From Nageia nagi (taxonomy: Eukaryota > Pinophyta): DNA of 64,000 nucleotides. The stretch is from NCBI GenBank assembly GCA_050084985.1, contig JBITNC010000001.1, forward strand, positions 120,404,001-120,468,000. Reading direction: 5' to 3'. Every line of letters starts with the position of its first letter. Position 1 is the stretch's first letter. The translations under genes and the position numbers were made by a program. Of this stretch, positions 22,980-36,083 are shown in pieces. The notes under the pieces are model-generated. The model saw only the letters and a list, made by a program, of their open reading frames with translations. It did not search any database and had not been told where the DNA came from.

Positions 22980-25100
22980 ATTATCAAACTATGGCTTTCA
23001 CAATCTAAGGGCTCATGTGCGACTAATATATATTGATTGTAATCAATGTCATCCTCCTTCTTAACAAAGCTATTTGATAAGTTGTCATCATCATACAATT
23101 GGAGAGCTTTTAATGGCAATTCTATCAACCCCTACACATCATCATTAACCTCAACTAGACTAGTTGCCTCCATAGGATCAATATTTCATCGTGTAGATGG
23201 ATTAGCCTTGTACTTTAGCTTAACTCTCTCATGAAAGTGAAGATAACTATGCATTACTACTAGCTTCTCTACTCTTTAAAGGGTAAACTTATTTTTTCTC
23301 ATGTTGTGGATAAAACCATAGGTGAACCAATTCCTCTCTACAATAGATGAACTACCAATCTATGAAGGTATTTGATAAATTTAGAATTAGAAATAATCAT
23401 TCAAATTTCAAATATTGTATGCCAATGGGATCTTTATCTACCAACCTAAGAAAAGAGTCTAATTGCAAGTTGTTTTGAATGTGGAGCATCATCCCCATAT
23501 AGATCCCATAATCCAATGGGATCGCTTTGGGCAATGATAGCCCTATCCTTCATATACTTTGATGTGCTAAAATAAGAACCCTTAAATATCATAAATTGCA
23601 TGAACTTTGCTCTAATGATTGCACTCACCTCTAATGTATACACCTTACTAATGAATTTCGTGAACTTATTTTTCACCTTTTCATCATTATTAGGTGTCTT
23701 TTTGCCATCCTTGGATGCATACCATTTTGAATTCAATACATGGGAAACCATATATATATGGGTGTTCATCTTATTGCACCTACAATAAATCAAAAAGTAA
23801 AGTTAAAAATTAAAATATAAACTACACAAACAATTGAACAATAAACAATCCAAATCAAATCAACAATCAATATTTGTTATGATTATCTCTTTAATATAAT
23901 GGGTTTAATATGCTCTTCATAAAATGGAGGATCTTTAACACATGATATTTTTTATTTCTTCAAGCATGTTGTCAAAAGTTTCATATATCTCTCCTAAATT
24001 AGAAGAATCTATACGAGTATACCCTATGACAACATGGACTATAGAAATGAAAGCTACAATTCACCTATATGGATTAAAAAAAAACTAAAAACTATATAAA
24101 TAATCAATAATAAAAAAAAAAAAAATTAAAATTACAAAGTGAAACTTCATTTAGTTAATTATGCCCCACCAATTTTCATTTAAGACTTTCTCTCTAAGTC
24201 TTCTTCCTTCATTTGTCTGAAATTTCAACCACCTCCTCTATTCTTATATCACTACCATGCTTTGTAATGTCTCTTGCATCTCAAGTATCCTCTCCAATAG
24301 AAGGAATATGTGGCATATCTTGTATCAGTAAGTTTCATAAACTCTTTATTTGAGAAAGTGCGAAAAAATGCCAATGAAATGTGATGGTTGCAAAGAAACA
24401 TTTGAAAGTCTTTAGCCTTTGCAACCATGTTCTTCACCCATGTTATCTTTCCAATATCTTTCAATGCATGCACACAACATGGAGTTCAATAAATATGTTT
24501 GTAAGCATCCTCTATCATTTTCTCTGCACTTTGATAAATAGGAGTTGCATTTGTAATAACCCATAAAATAATAAAATATCAAATATTAAAAAATTAAAAT
24601 AAATAAAATTTAAGTTTGGTATTTACATTTATATTCAAAATAAGAATGAAAAGTAAAATTAAACTTAAAGTTATTACTTTGACAACATTGGAGGGTCCAA
24701 CCTCCTCAATAGCATCCTTCAATAAAAGGAACCGAAACTCTACATCCTTCTTTCTTCTTGAGCAACCAATAGCCTGAAGAAACATAAGACTCTCTAAAAA
24801 TGTAACAATGATATTTATGAGTGGATGTTGATGAATGTTAGTTCACCTATCTATTACTATGGAACAACCATTATTCACATATGTTTCTTTCATCACCTAC
24901 ATCGTTAAAGAGCATTTAGCATATTGCTTCTCCAAAATAATTGTATATTCTAGTCTCCCTAGAAAGTACACATGAAGGCCCTAATTTTCTTATTTTTTCA
25001 AATACATTCTTAAAATAAGGTGAGCGTGTAATATGGAAAGGTAACCCATGTGTGTAAAAAAGTTACATAGAGAATCATCAACCACTTCTTTTTCTTGTAG
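22980..25100 (-). pseudogene. hAT-superfamily transposase pseudogene
   Basis: Minus strand, N to C: a segment with SPYFKNVFEKIRKLGPS (about 25025-24975), DUF659-like blocks (TFLESLMFLQAIGCS near 24800-24750; AIEEVGPSNVV near 24710-24680), a catalytic-core block with DIGKITWVKNMV, LCNHHISLAFFRTF and DTRYATY (24473-24290), then VLNSKWYASKDGK to the GLWDLYG..APHSKQLAIRL block (23740-23450), and the C-terminal dimerisation block (SSSIVERNWFTYGFIH near 23345-23300). This order is that of plant hAT transposases with BED finger, DUF659 and Dimer_Tnp_hAT domains. No BED finger is readable. Gaps of A/T-rich sequence (24080-24150, 24570-24650) separate blocks and may be introns or insertions. Stops and frameshifts make it non-functional. 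Confidence 0.8.
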
Positions 25101-28100
25101 ATTTAATGCATTAGCTATGTTACATCAAAGTTCTAATTAAAATGTTCAAAACATGGCACTAAAAGCATCAAAATGTATTTCACATTTAATAAGAGGACAA
25201 CAATTAAAGACTCCATACCCAATAGGCATTAAACATATAGATCTAATTCAAATCTACAATCCCTCCAATTCAATTTCAAACTTTCCTATAGTATTCCTTG
25301 GAAAGAAGATAAAGCAACAATAGAAGACAAGTAGTGGCAAAAGATAGAGGACAAAGCAACAACAAAAGAAAAAAGGAAAAGAAACAATAGAAAATTTCAG
25401 TAAGTTGTAATTTAATATCTATTATATTCTTTCCATCTTTGTATTATTTATAAATGATGTCCTATTCTATTTATATTATTCTAACCAACCATTATTGATA
25501 CATATTGATGCCACCCATGTATTACTTCATCCCCTTTTGTATTCAAATCATATTGCTTGCATGCCTCCAATCATTCTTGTGAGGTATATAGAATGTAATC
25601 TAAATGGTCAATAGGGCTTTCTACCTTTTTTCATCTCTCCATTGTATCCAATTTTACAAGTAGTCTCTAAACATCAAATTTGCATTTATTTACAATGTAA
25701 ACAAATCATCTACTTATGGAGAAGCAAAATATAAGGACTTATTTAGAGGATTATTAGTACAAAGCTTATGTAGATATGAACTCAATTAGTTTCGTATCTA
25801 GTTCTTTTGTTGGATACTTGACGACAAGCCTCTAAACCAAGGATGTCTAACATCAAACCCAATGAATACAAAGGGTTCATTTGATTTCTTCAATATTTGA
25901 AGCATTCCCTTGCCTAGGCTCTGCACCCCTATACATGTCACATTGGTAGGAGTTATTTGCATCAAAACTTCTGTACCAACTATACGAAAATTGTGGGTAC
26001 TTAAAGCATATTTAGAATACTAAGCATTTATTTCATTATATATCAGCTTAAAATTTTCCAATTCTCCTTTAATGGCTTCACAAAGATTCAATTATCACTA
26101 TTCATATTGATGGCCAAAATCTAGGTTTCTAGCTCCTAAATTTTTGCATCTTGTGATAAAGTTTTGTTTGACCTATGAGAGTTTAAGTTCTTAGAGCTTA
26201 TTCAAAGGGAAAATTTTGTATATGGTAGTTTCAACATGATCTATTCTCTAAAATAAGATAATATTGTATTTTACATCAATAATAAACAATAATACAATGG
26301 CAATGTATATTGAATTACAAGAACATAGAACATGTTAAATGGAATATATCATTCTCAATATGGTCTACATATCCAACTTACATTGATATCACCATTGGGT
26401 CTATGTAAACAATGATATTGACGCTAAATTTGAATATAGTTCACCCTTGATTAAAGCAATTGTGCCTCTTTTCAAGCTTCCTACAGAAATGTGTGTAATG
26501 TGTACATTAGCAACTACCTGCTGCCAACTACCAATAACTAACATGATTACAATAGTAGTACACCATAAACTAATAGGATCATTTATGTCATTATGATTGC
26601 CTTAGTACAAAATTTTATTAAGATATATATAATGCAAAAAACTACCAATCACATGTAGCCCTTCTAGGTAAGTTTTTACCATTGATAACATAGGAGAAGA
26701 ACATGTTTGGATGTTTGCAAAAGTTGTAAGAATGGTGTCTTCTTGATTGATCTCTTTGAACTTCTATGATAAGTGATGAAAAAGTTTTCTCATTGTTAAA
26801 CTTTTTTCATCTCTATTTTTTAATTTTTTAATTGATTTCTACTTTTAGCAACACTAAAAAATATAAAAGAATTCTTCTTCTAACCTCTATTTCCTAAAAT
26901 TTTAAGGCATGGATGTCAAACTAGTTTGCATCTACCATATGATTTGATTTTTTATTTTAGTGTTACTCTTTTTAAGATGTTCATTTATAGACTTTTTCAA
27001 GTGTGGGATTCCTTGCAAACATATGACCCATATGGACATATAATAACAAGCATCTATTTTTAGATATGTCGTCAAAAATGGAAAAGCTTGGTAGGATTTA
27101 AAGTAGATTTACTAAAGGATGAGATTATACATTCAAGAATGTATGTGAAAAATATTTTTGCATGCAGGACCAATCTCATATTTACAAGAAGGTTCATTTT
27201 ATCTAAAAAGAATAATTTTCTCTATTGAAATGTGAAGTATGAAATTTTTTATTTTTGTCATGGGTTGATTTTCATTTATGAAAGTATAATTAGTCATTCA
27301 TATTATAGGAATTCATGAATGAAATTTTTGTTGAGCATGACCACCCATACTTAATTGAAATAAAAGAGACTATAGATATTGCATGTTATTTAGTCATTCT
27401 ATTTATTTAGTTATTTGTGTTGATTTATTAACAATTTAACACTAAGATAAGTATGAGAAACACAATAATAAAAAAATTCTTACTTTTCTTAATTTCATTT
27501 TTTCGTCAATGCCATAAATTCCATCATAGAATAATCATTTGCAAATAGAAATAGCAAGTATATTTGAATATTGGGTTATGGTAATTAGATTATATTATTG
27601 ACAATAATGCATTCCATAGTCAATTTGATTTGCAATTCCTAGCATGCTTAAATAATGATGAAGTATGTAGTTGCATTATCAATTTTGAGTGTAATAGGAG
27701 GAACTTGATATCTCTTGTGCATGAACATGACTCTCTTATTATATGCTAAAGAGGTTGCATGATTGGGCTTCTTGCGACTCCTATTAGAGAGTATTGTTGG
27801 TCCATAATTTACATCCATAGAGTATCATTTGCATGACAAGTTTTTAGATAGGGATCTAGAAGTAAAATTTGGTTTTTTTTCCATACTCTTATTATAAAGT
27901 AAAACCTATTGTATCCTTATCTTTTATTCATTTGACATTTTTCAAAGACTCTTATTAGTAAATTTAGTTTCCAAAAACTTATGGTAATGACATTTTCTAA
28001 CATCAATTGAGCAATACTAGACCTAAAATCTAAGACATGAACTTACAAAGGATTGGAAAATCATTCCGTGCATTACTTCATTTTAAAAATATACATTAAT

Positions 28101-28849
28101 TTGGTAGAAGGCATGAATTCCATGTCATGATTGATAGGGATTAAGTGGATAATGAAATTGGCAGGTGCAGAGTTGGCTTGTTGAGTTGTCCATCACATTT
28201 TAATATTTTTTTAACAATGTAGCACTCCATGTGGACCTTAAAAGGTAGATACACCGCTAAGGGCCACTCTCCCCTTTTTCATATTTTGCATGTCTTGAGA
28301 TGTAGCCTATCTATTTTTATCTATGATTAGAATATTTTGTTGGTTCCTACCTTATAAAATTGAAGTTATTTGTATTAAAGAGTTACTTAGTACATTTAGG
28401 ATTTCTAAATATAATATCAATTATGTAGCCTATGATAACCATGGATATTATTATTAATTAATGATGAAGACTAGTTCTTTGGCTTACATTATTAACATCA
28501 TAAGAAAAATAACAAACTAAATATTCCAAGAAAAGAATAACTATAAAACATCATTCACAATATTAATTATCAACATGAAAAGCAAAAATAAAGTTTTGTT
28601 TAAGCATTAAAGTGAATTTAATTATTTCAATTTTACCTACATTATATTCATTAGTGTTTGATTCATATTTGTTATTGTGTGTAGTTGCATATGCATTTGC
28701 AATACAGACCTAACAAGTGAAAAAGAGAGCAATAACAAGGTTTCTTGCACATAAGAAGTGTTAGATTCCCTCTAGATTAAGATCCACTAGTTCAAGAAGA
28801 GATAAGATTAGAACTTGTTGACATAGTAGTGGAGGTTCTTGCAACACCA
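25101..28849. other. 3.7 kb AT-rich DNA without recognisable genes
   Basis: All frames are broken by frequent stops. The segment 25101-25420 may hold the decayed N-terminus of the hAT transposase. No LTR pair, RNA gene or domain could be identified in the rest. Confidence 0.45.
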
Positions 28850-29323
28850 ATGAGGAAAAATACAACAAGAAGAGAACAAGAATAATTTATTGAGGACATG
28901 AATGTTTCTCTTCAATATATGGAAGAGAATGGGATGTCAACAAGAGCTACAGCAAAGAAGTGGAGAATCCTAGCAACAACAGCCACCAACTAGTTAGGTG
29001 GGCTTACATCCATATCAAATAAAGGACCTCCAATGGTCATCATAGTATAAGAAGAGGGATAAAGCATGGAATGGTGCAAATATATGGCTATAGTTGGTCA
29101 TGTCCTTGAGATTATTAATCTCAAGGCAAAGGTAGCCTAGATTTTTTAGTTGAGACCCAACCCTTTCAAGGATGAGATTTCTGGTAAGTCTTGGTGGATT
29201 TTTTTTAAGAGGCACCATCTAGAACTATCTTTGTTCACAACTTAAAGCATTGACAAGGATAGGGTAGTCAACCTTAAGCCCACTATTGTGTCTACCTTCT
29301 ACAAAATACTTTCAATAGCATAT
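28850..29323 (+). pseudogene. pogo/jerky-like DDE transposase pseudogene, N-terminal part
   Basis: Plus strand, frames shifting: EDMNVSLQYMEENGMSTRAT (about 28895-28950), WCKYMAIVGHVLEIINLKAKVA (about 29070-29138) and a CENP-B-type helix-turn-helix block with RPNPFKDEISGKSWWIFFKR (about 29153-29212), then NLKPTIVSTFYKILSIAY just before 29323. These are the DNA-binding domains before the DDE_1 catalytic domain in pogo-type transposases and their domesticated relatives. The coding sequence stops abruptly at 29323, where a gypsy LTR begins, and resumes at 35327 after a CATAT duplication. Confidence 0.75.
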
Positions 29324-29725
29324 TGTTAGGATCCCACATCCTAACATTTTAGTGTTAGTATTAGTATTTTATTAAATTTTTAGCCTATATTGTAATATTG
29401 TGATTGTAAGGGTAGGGCCCAATTTTGCATTAATATTAGGGTTAGGGTTAGTTTAATATAAATAGATAGAGGTGTGTGGAGAAAGACATCTTGAACATTA
29501 TTTTTGCCTTTGGAGTTGTAAGGAGGTAGCCCTCTCAAAGTAGCTTGTGATTTTATTATTATTTAGTAAAATTGTATCCTTATATACTTATTGATGCTAT
29601 TTTGTGTTCTATTTACCAGTGCATGCTCTATTATTTCCAATAGATAGTTTTCATTTTCCTATTTCAAATCAATATTCATTTCATTTTTGCAATATTTTCC
29701 TTTTTGTATTTGTAGCATCATAACA
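29324..29725 (+). repeat. 5' LTR of the old gypsy element
   Basis: 402 bp, TG...CA ends. It opens with a perfect 9-bp inverted repeat, TGTTAGGAT and ATCCTAACA, separated by CCCAC. A TATA-like ATATAAATAG is at about 29456-29465. It contains two TTAGGG units (29437-29448), which are not telomeric in this context. Confidence 0.9.
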
Positions 29726-30496
29726 TCTAGTATCAAAGCTCTTTCCAAGGCCATTCTGCTATAGGAAAATAAAAAATAATTTAGAGGTCTAATCTAGAAA
29801 ACTTGTACTAAGGGTTTTAAAATATCCAAGAGGATCTATTATTTTTGGCTAAGCACACTTGCCCCTAAAGCTATGTGTGAAATGAGGTGCAAAAAACTCT
29901 GCACTAATACCCAAGCCTTAGATAGAACCCTACATAGAATTGGACTCCACATACGAAAACGTATATCGAAGACCATCTAGGCTATAAATAAAAACTAGGT
30001 AAAAATCTATGTCAACTATTGTAAACTATAGTGCACCAACAAGTGCCACTAGAAAGTTACTTATTATAAAAGCCATCTCTATAGCCTCTTTCCTTGCGAA
30101 AGTTGGATAGGAAGGGTGTTTAGATAAGCCTATAGAGTAGATAATCCTTACCCTAAAATCATTCCTTCACACAAAAAACCTTGATTTGGGAAGTAGAATG
30201 CACAACATGCAATTTTTTAGAGCTACCAAAAATAGCAATTTAGAGGTAGAAAAAACTTCAAATTTAAATAACTAAAAATCTATACCATTTCAGCAGTTTT
30301 TAACAAAAGTAGACAGACCCACAAACATAAAAAAACAAGTTTGAGGGTTTGAAAATCATCATCAAGAGACCTATCCCATTGTGATCATCTTTTTTAGCTA
30401 ATCATTTTGATATATTACATCCATACACTTTTTTGGGCACTTTCTAAAAATAGCAATTTTTAGAAATATCAGCTTTAAAAATAGCAATTTTTAAAA

Positions 30497-33400
30497 ATGG
30501 CACCTAAAATAAGATCCCAAATAGTAGCACAAGATGATCCTACCATGATGATATTTCAAACTATGATCCAAAAAATGGTAGATACACTTATTAGTATATT
30601 CAAAGTAGAAATTTGATAAATACAGACACAAATACAAACCCTTGATAGTAAATGTGATAGTGTTCAACTAAGTCTTAGTCATACCAATAATGCATCTAGT
30701 TCATAGCAATCAGGGTAGTCAAGAAATCCATAAGGGTATCATCATAACTTTTAGAGCCAACAAGGTGGTTTCATTCTTCCCTACATAACCAAATTGGATT
30801 TTCCTCAATTTGATGGAGATAATCCCATTGGCTAAATTTATAAAGTTGGACAATATTTCACATTGAACCAAATCCTAGAGGATTTGAAGGTGTCCATGGC
30901 ATCTTTCATTTGGATCGTGAGGCTCTCCAATGGTACCAATGGTACTCCAAAATGCATCTTTCTCCTCATGGGATGAATTCACTCAACAATTATTGATCCA
31001 TTTTGGTCCTAGTGACTATGAAGACTTCACAGGGGCATTGACCAAGTTACATCAAACTACAATAATCAAAGAATACCAAAATCAATTTGAGAAATTGGTA
31101 AATCACATAGAAGGGTTGGATGATGCATTTGTCACAAGTTGTTTTATCAGTGGCGTAAAGAAATAAATTAAACTAGACATCAAAATGTTTAATCCCAAAA
31201 CTATGATGGATGTTATTACCTTGGCAAAGCTCGTTCAAGATAAAGTCAGTGCTCATCAATGTAATGCAAGATGTCCATTCACCAAAACACATAATATTTC
31301 CCATTTCTCTAATAATACAAGTGCCTCACCATCAAATCGCATAATGCAGACTAAGAAGTTAACATGGGAAGAAATGAAAGAGAGTTAAAAAAGGGCTTAT
31401 GCTATAATTGTGATGAGAAAGTTGTTCATGGTCATCATTGTAAATAAAAAAAGTTATATTTGCTTGATGTTGATGCTCCTAGTGAGGAGGAATATGAGAG
31501 TGCACTTGACGAGGCTACAAAGGAAACTCTAGATGAAGAGGCCTTGGTTATCTCTTACAATGCATTGGTAGAAATTACCACCTCTCAAACTATGAAGGTC
31601 AAAGGGTTTTTTAAAAAGTGCCCTCTCATAATATTGTTGGATTCGGGAAGTACTTATAATTTTATTGATCCACGAGTGGCTAAGGTTGTTGACTGTTACA
31701 TCCACCCTACAAATAATTTTGTGGTTATGGTTGGTAATGGAGGAAAAATAACATGTAAAGGCAAATCTCAAAATGTCAAACTAAGCATGGACCACTATAC
31801 TTTGAAAAGCTACATGTATGCTTTACCACTTGGGGGATGTGATATATTTTTGGGGGTACAATGGCTGAGGACTTTGGGCATTGTACAGTGGAATTTTGCA
31901 AAGCTATGGATGACCTTCAAAATAGATGAACAAGAGCATACTCTCAGGGGATTACAAGGTGGATCTATACAAATTATGAGCTCACATCGTATGGAAAAGA
32001 TCCTACAAAAAATTGGAAAAGGGATGCTAGCATAGTTATAGTCTTTATTAACCATCAAATCTGAAATCATAGAGCCTAAGGATCTGTAGCCTATCTTAAG
32101 TAAGCATTCAAGTACCTTTGAGGAACCAAGGGGCTTACCACCCCAATGATCACATGATCATGCTATCCAATTAGTGTTGGGAATTCACAAACCAAACATT
32201 CATCCTTATCGATATCCTTATTTACAAAAAAATGAAATTGAAAAATTGGTTAAAGAACTGTTGGATGTAGGAGTAATCTGACCTAGCATAAGCCCATATT
32301 CTTCTCCAATTATATTGGTTTGTAAGAAATATGGTTCTTGGAATATGTGTGTGGATTTTAGGGCCCTCAACAAAATGACCATCAAGGACAAATTTCCCAT
32401 ACCAATCATTGATGAATTATTGGATGAATTGCATGGGGCAAGATATTTTTCCAAGCTAGACCTACGATTTGGGTATCACCAAATCCACCTCAAGGAGGAG
32501 GATATACCAAAAATTGCATTTTGCACCCATGAGGGCCATTATGAGTTCCTATTCATGCCTTTTTGCCTCACAAATGCTCCATCCATGTTTCAATGTTTAA
32601 TGAATTAGGTGTTTCTTCCATTCCTCAGGAAGTTCATTTTAGTTTTCTTTGATGATATCTTGATCTACAGTAAGACATGGTAAGAACATGTGGCACATGT
32701 TGACCAAACCTTACAAATTTTAAAGGAACACTAGCTATATGAAAAAAAATTAAAATGTTCATTCAATAAGAGGGAAATTGATTACTTAGGCCATGTTATA
32801 TTTGAAGAGGAAGTTAAGGTGCATCCATAAAAGATTATTGACATGTAGAACTAGTCTATTCCTAGATTTTTGAAAAGTATTCGAGGATTCTTAGGGTTGA
32901 TAGGTTATTATAGGAAATTTGTGAAGGATTATGGCAATATTGCGGCACCTCTAATCATGTTGTTGAAAAAGAATGCATTCCAATGGTCCCCTCAAGCTGA
33001 GGCAGCTTTCCTTAAACTTAAGGAGGTGATGTGTACCACCCCAATATTAGCAATGCTAGATTTTTCCAAAACCTTTGTGATAAAAAGTGATGCTTGTGGA
33101 GTAGGAATCATGATAGTATTAATGCATGAAGGGCATCCCTTGGCATTCACTAGTAGAGCACTCTCTAGAAAAAATTTGGGTAAATCCACTTATGAAAAAG
33201 AAATGCTTGCCATCATTCATGCAATTCAATGTTGGAGACCATATCTCATTGATCACCATTTAATCATCCTCATAGATCATCACAATTTGAAATTTTTCAT
33301 TGAACAATGCATTTCTATGCCTAAGCAACAAAAATAATGACCAAACTAAAGGGGTATGATTATGAGATAGTATACCGTAAAGGTAAGGAGAATGTGGTTA

Positions 33401-34883
33401 TTGATGCTTTGTCCAAAAAAATTGAAGATCAAGTAGCATTGCAAGCTCTTTCATCTCCTATTCCTCAATGGTTGGATAAAGTTAAATAAGAGAGGGTAGA
33501 GGATAGTTCCACCAAGAATTACTAAAACAGATCACTCAATACCCCATGAGTAAACCACACACATACATAGCATGATGGTATTTTGAGATTCAAAGGTCAA
33601 ATTTTGTTATCATATCCTTCAAAATGTAAATCAAAAATACTTGTGAAATTGCATTCCACACCTACATCAGGACATGAAAGATTTTTGAAAACTTATAAGC
33701 AAGTGGCATGGTTGTTCCATTGGATAGGTATGAAATTGGATATCAACCAATTTGTAGCAGCTTGTGATGTGTGTCAATGATAAAAGGATGATATAGTGGG
33801 TACTTTAGGACTCCTTTAACATCTTCCCATACCTACTTATACATGGATCGATATCTTAATGGATTTCATTGAAGGCCTTCCTAAATTTCATGGTAAATTA
33901 GTTATTCTAGTGGTGGTTGATTTGTTATCCAAATATGCTCATTTTGGTTCATTGGCTCATCCCTATAAAGTAGTGAAAGTGGCACAATTATTCTTGGATA
34001 CAATTTTCAAACTATAATGCATGCTAGAGATGATTATCAGTGATCATGATCCCACTTTTACAAGTCATTTTTGCTAAGAGCTTTTTAAACTACAAGGTAC
34101 CCAACTAAACATGAGCTCAGCATATCACCCATAAATTGATGGTCAAATTGAAATTGTTAATAAATGCTTGGAAACATATTTATGTTATTTTTCTTAAGCA
34201 TAACCTATGCATTGGGTATGATGGCTTCCCTTGGCTAAGTGGTGGTATAATACATCTTATCATTCTACCAGCAAGATGACCCCTTATGAAGTAATGTATG
34301 GTCAAGCTCCACCAACATTCACCTTGTATATTGCAAGTACTAGTAAAGTTCAGGTAGTTGACTTAGCTTTAGTCACTCAGGATGATATTCTTCTTTTACT
34401 CAAGGATAACCTTTAGATAGCCTAACATCATATGAAACAATAGACTAATCATTAACATGTGGAAAGAGAGTTCCAAGTAGATGACATGGTCTTTCTGAGG
34501 CTACAACCTTATCTCTAGAAATCCTTAAAAATAAAAGGTTATCAAAATTTGGCCCTAAATTTTTATGGTCCTTACAAGGTGTTATAGTGCATTGGCCTAG
34601 TTACATACAAATTAAAGCTTCCTACTTCTTCCAAGATTCACCCAGTGTTTCATGTCTCTTACCTCAAGAAAGTGGTTGGATTAGAGGTTCAAGTTCAGAC
34701 ACAATTACCTAAGTTGGTAGAGGATGGATCAATGGCAATTGTACCTAAGGCAGTTCTAAATCAACTCTCATGATAGCTTCATAATCACTCCATCACAAAA
34801 TTCCTTGTGTAGTGGTAAGGCATGGCATCAAAAGATGCAACATGGGAAATCCTTCATTAGCTATAGCAATAGTTTCCACACTT
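30497..34883 (+). pseudogene. Old gypsy gag-pol pseudogene
   Basis: Probable start ATG at 30497 (MAPK..., like the MPPKK start of the younger relative). Visible parts: gag (30930-31388); zinc knuckle CYNCDEKVVHGHHC near 31400; aspartic protease with LLDSGSTYNFID (about 31635-31670); reverse transcriptase (32315-32608, then FFDDILIYSKTW near 32645-32680); RNase H (KSDACGVGIMI near 33085 and IDHHNLKFFIEQ near 33270); integrase with its zinc-binding end (ACDVCQ near 33775) and catalytic region (MDFIEGLP, IISDHDPTF near 34035); and a chromodomain remnant (ITKFLV, KDATWE near 34790-34850). Many in-frame stops replace codons that are Gln or Trp in the younger relative, plus frameshifts. Not functional. 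Confidence 0.9.
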
Positions 34884-34923
34884 CAAGCTTTGAGGAAAAA
34901 GCTTCATCCCAAGAGAGGTGGCA

Positions 34924-35326
34924 TGTTAGGATCCCACATCCTAACATTTTAGTGTTAGTTATAGTATTTTATTAAATTGCTAGCCTATATTGTAATATTG
35001 TAATTATAAGGGTAGGGCCCAATTTTGCATTACTATTAGGGTTAGGGTTAGTTTAATATAAATAGATAGAGGTGTGTGGAGAAAGGCATCTTGAACATTA
35101 TTTTTCACCTTCAAAGTTATGAGGAGGTAGCCCCCTTGAAGCAGCTTGTGATTCTATTACTATTCAGTAAAATCCTATCCTTATCTACTTATTGATGCTA
35201 TTTCATGTTCTATTTACTAGTGCATGCTCTATTATTTCCAATAGATAGTTGTCACTTTCCTATTTCAAATCAATATTCATTTCATTTATGTAATATTTCC
35301 CTTTTCATATTTGTAGCATCATAACA
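34924..35326 (+). repeat. 3' LTR of the old gypsy element
   Basis: 403 bp, aligns end to end with 29324-29725 with roughly 9% differences, mostly transitions. It keeps the same terminal inverted repeat and the TATA-like box, and is followed directly by CATAT, the target duplication. Confidence 0.9.
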
Positions 35327-36083
35327 CATATGATGTAAACTTGTATGGTCCTTAATGAATATGGAACTATGATGAGATGAGTATTCAAGCTAGTAAAAAT
35401 AGTGTAATGAGGGTGTTGGATAGAAGAGGAAGTAGGAATGTATCCCACATAATTTTTAAGTGTCAAGAATGGATCACTATTTTATTTTGTGTTAATATTG
35501 CTAGTCAAAGTATACCAAGCTTTTACCTATTCAAGGTAAAGAAGAAGATAAAAAAATACATTATAGGATATGAATCAAATGCTTGTATGGCATCCCAACC
35601 CAATGCATGAATGGAAAAATATTTATTCCTAAACTAATTGCACCACTTTGCACATTTAGTTCCTAAAGGAGTGTCACCACAAAATAGGTAGTTTCTCATA
35701 TTTGATGGTCATGATAGTGATGTTTATCTAACAATAATCCAAGAGGCATGGATACTGGGCATTTGCTCTCTAATGTTGCCTACACACACATCACATAAAC
35801 TACAACCATAAGATGTTAGTGTATTTTCATCTTTCACAACATACTTCAAATATGTACAAGAAACATGGATAGCAAGGTATCCTAACATAGAAATTATAAG
35901 GATAGAATTAGTTGAACTTGGTAGTAAGTCCCTACAAAAAGCATTGACACACTCAAATATCATTGTATATTTCAAAAGGATCAAGATATAGCCACTTAAT
36001 CTTGATACATTAGTATATGATATGTTTCCAAGAGAAACATACCAATTCAATTCTATTGTAGATGCTTTTATAGTGCAAAACAT
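35327..36083 (+). pseudogene. pogo/jerky-like DDE transposase pseudogene, catalytic part
   Basis: Continuation of the relic at 28850-29323 after the gypsy insertion. It reads as a DDE_1 domain: IWNYDEMSIQASK (first catalytic Asp, about 35355-35390), REWITIL/SIPSFYLFK-like block (35470-35535), NACMASQP, LIFDGHDSDV (second Asp, about 35699-35728), THTSHKLQP, then a stop and DVSVFSSF (third Asp, about 35816), ELGSKSLQKALT, PLNLDTLV and a tail to 36083. The minus-strand open frame over 35724-36083 is a shadow. At least three in-frame stops and one or more frameshifts. All three catalytic acidic positions are still readable. Confidence 0.82.

Larger units (their letters stand above)
29324..35326 (+). 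mobile_element. Old Ty3/gypsy element, complete with LTRs, inside a DDE transposase relic
   Basis: LTRs 29324-29725 and 34924-35326 are flanked by the 5-bp duplication CATAT (29319-29323 and 35327-35331). A decayed initiator tRNA-Met primer-binding site (TAGTATCAAAGC) starts at 29728, and a polypurine stretch AAGAGAGGTGGCA at 34911-34923 precedes the 3' LTR. The internal part encodes a broken gag-pol of the same chromovirus lineage as the element at 42101-48276. By eye the LTRs differ at about 35 of 400 positions, so the insertion is old. Confidence 0.9.

Noticed and set aside
29436-29450. TTAGGGTTAGGGTTAG, telomere-like
   Set aside because: Only two and a half units, present at the same place in both LTRs of one element (also 35036-35050). 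Plant telomeres are usually TTTAGGG and much longer.
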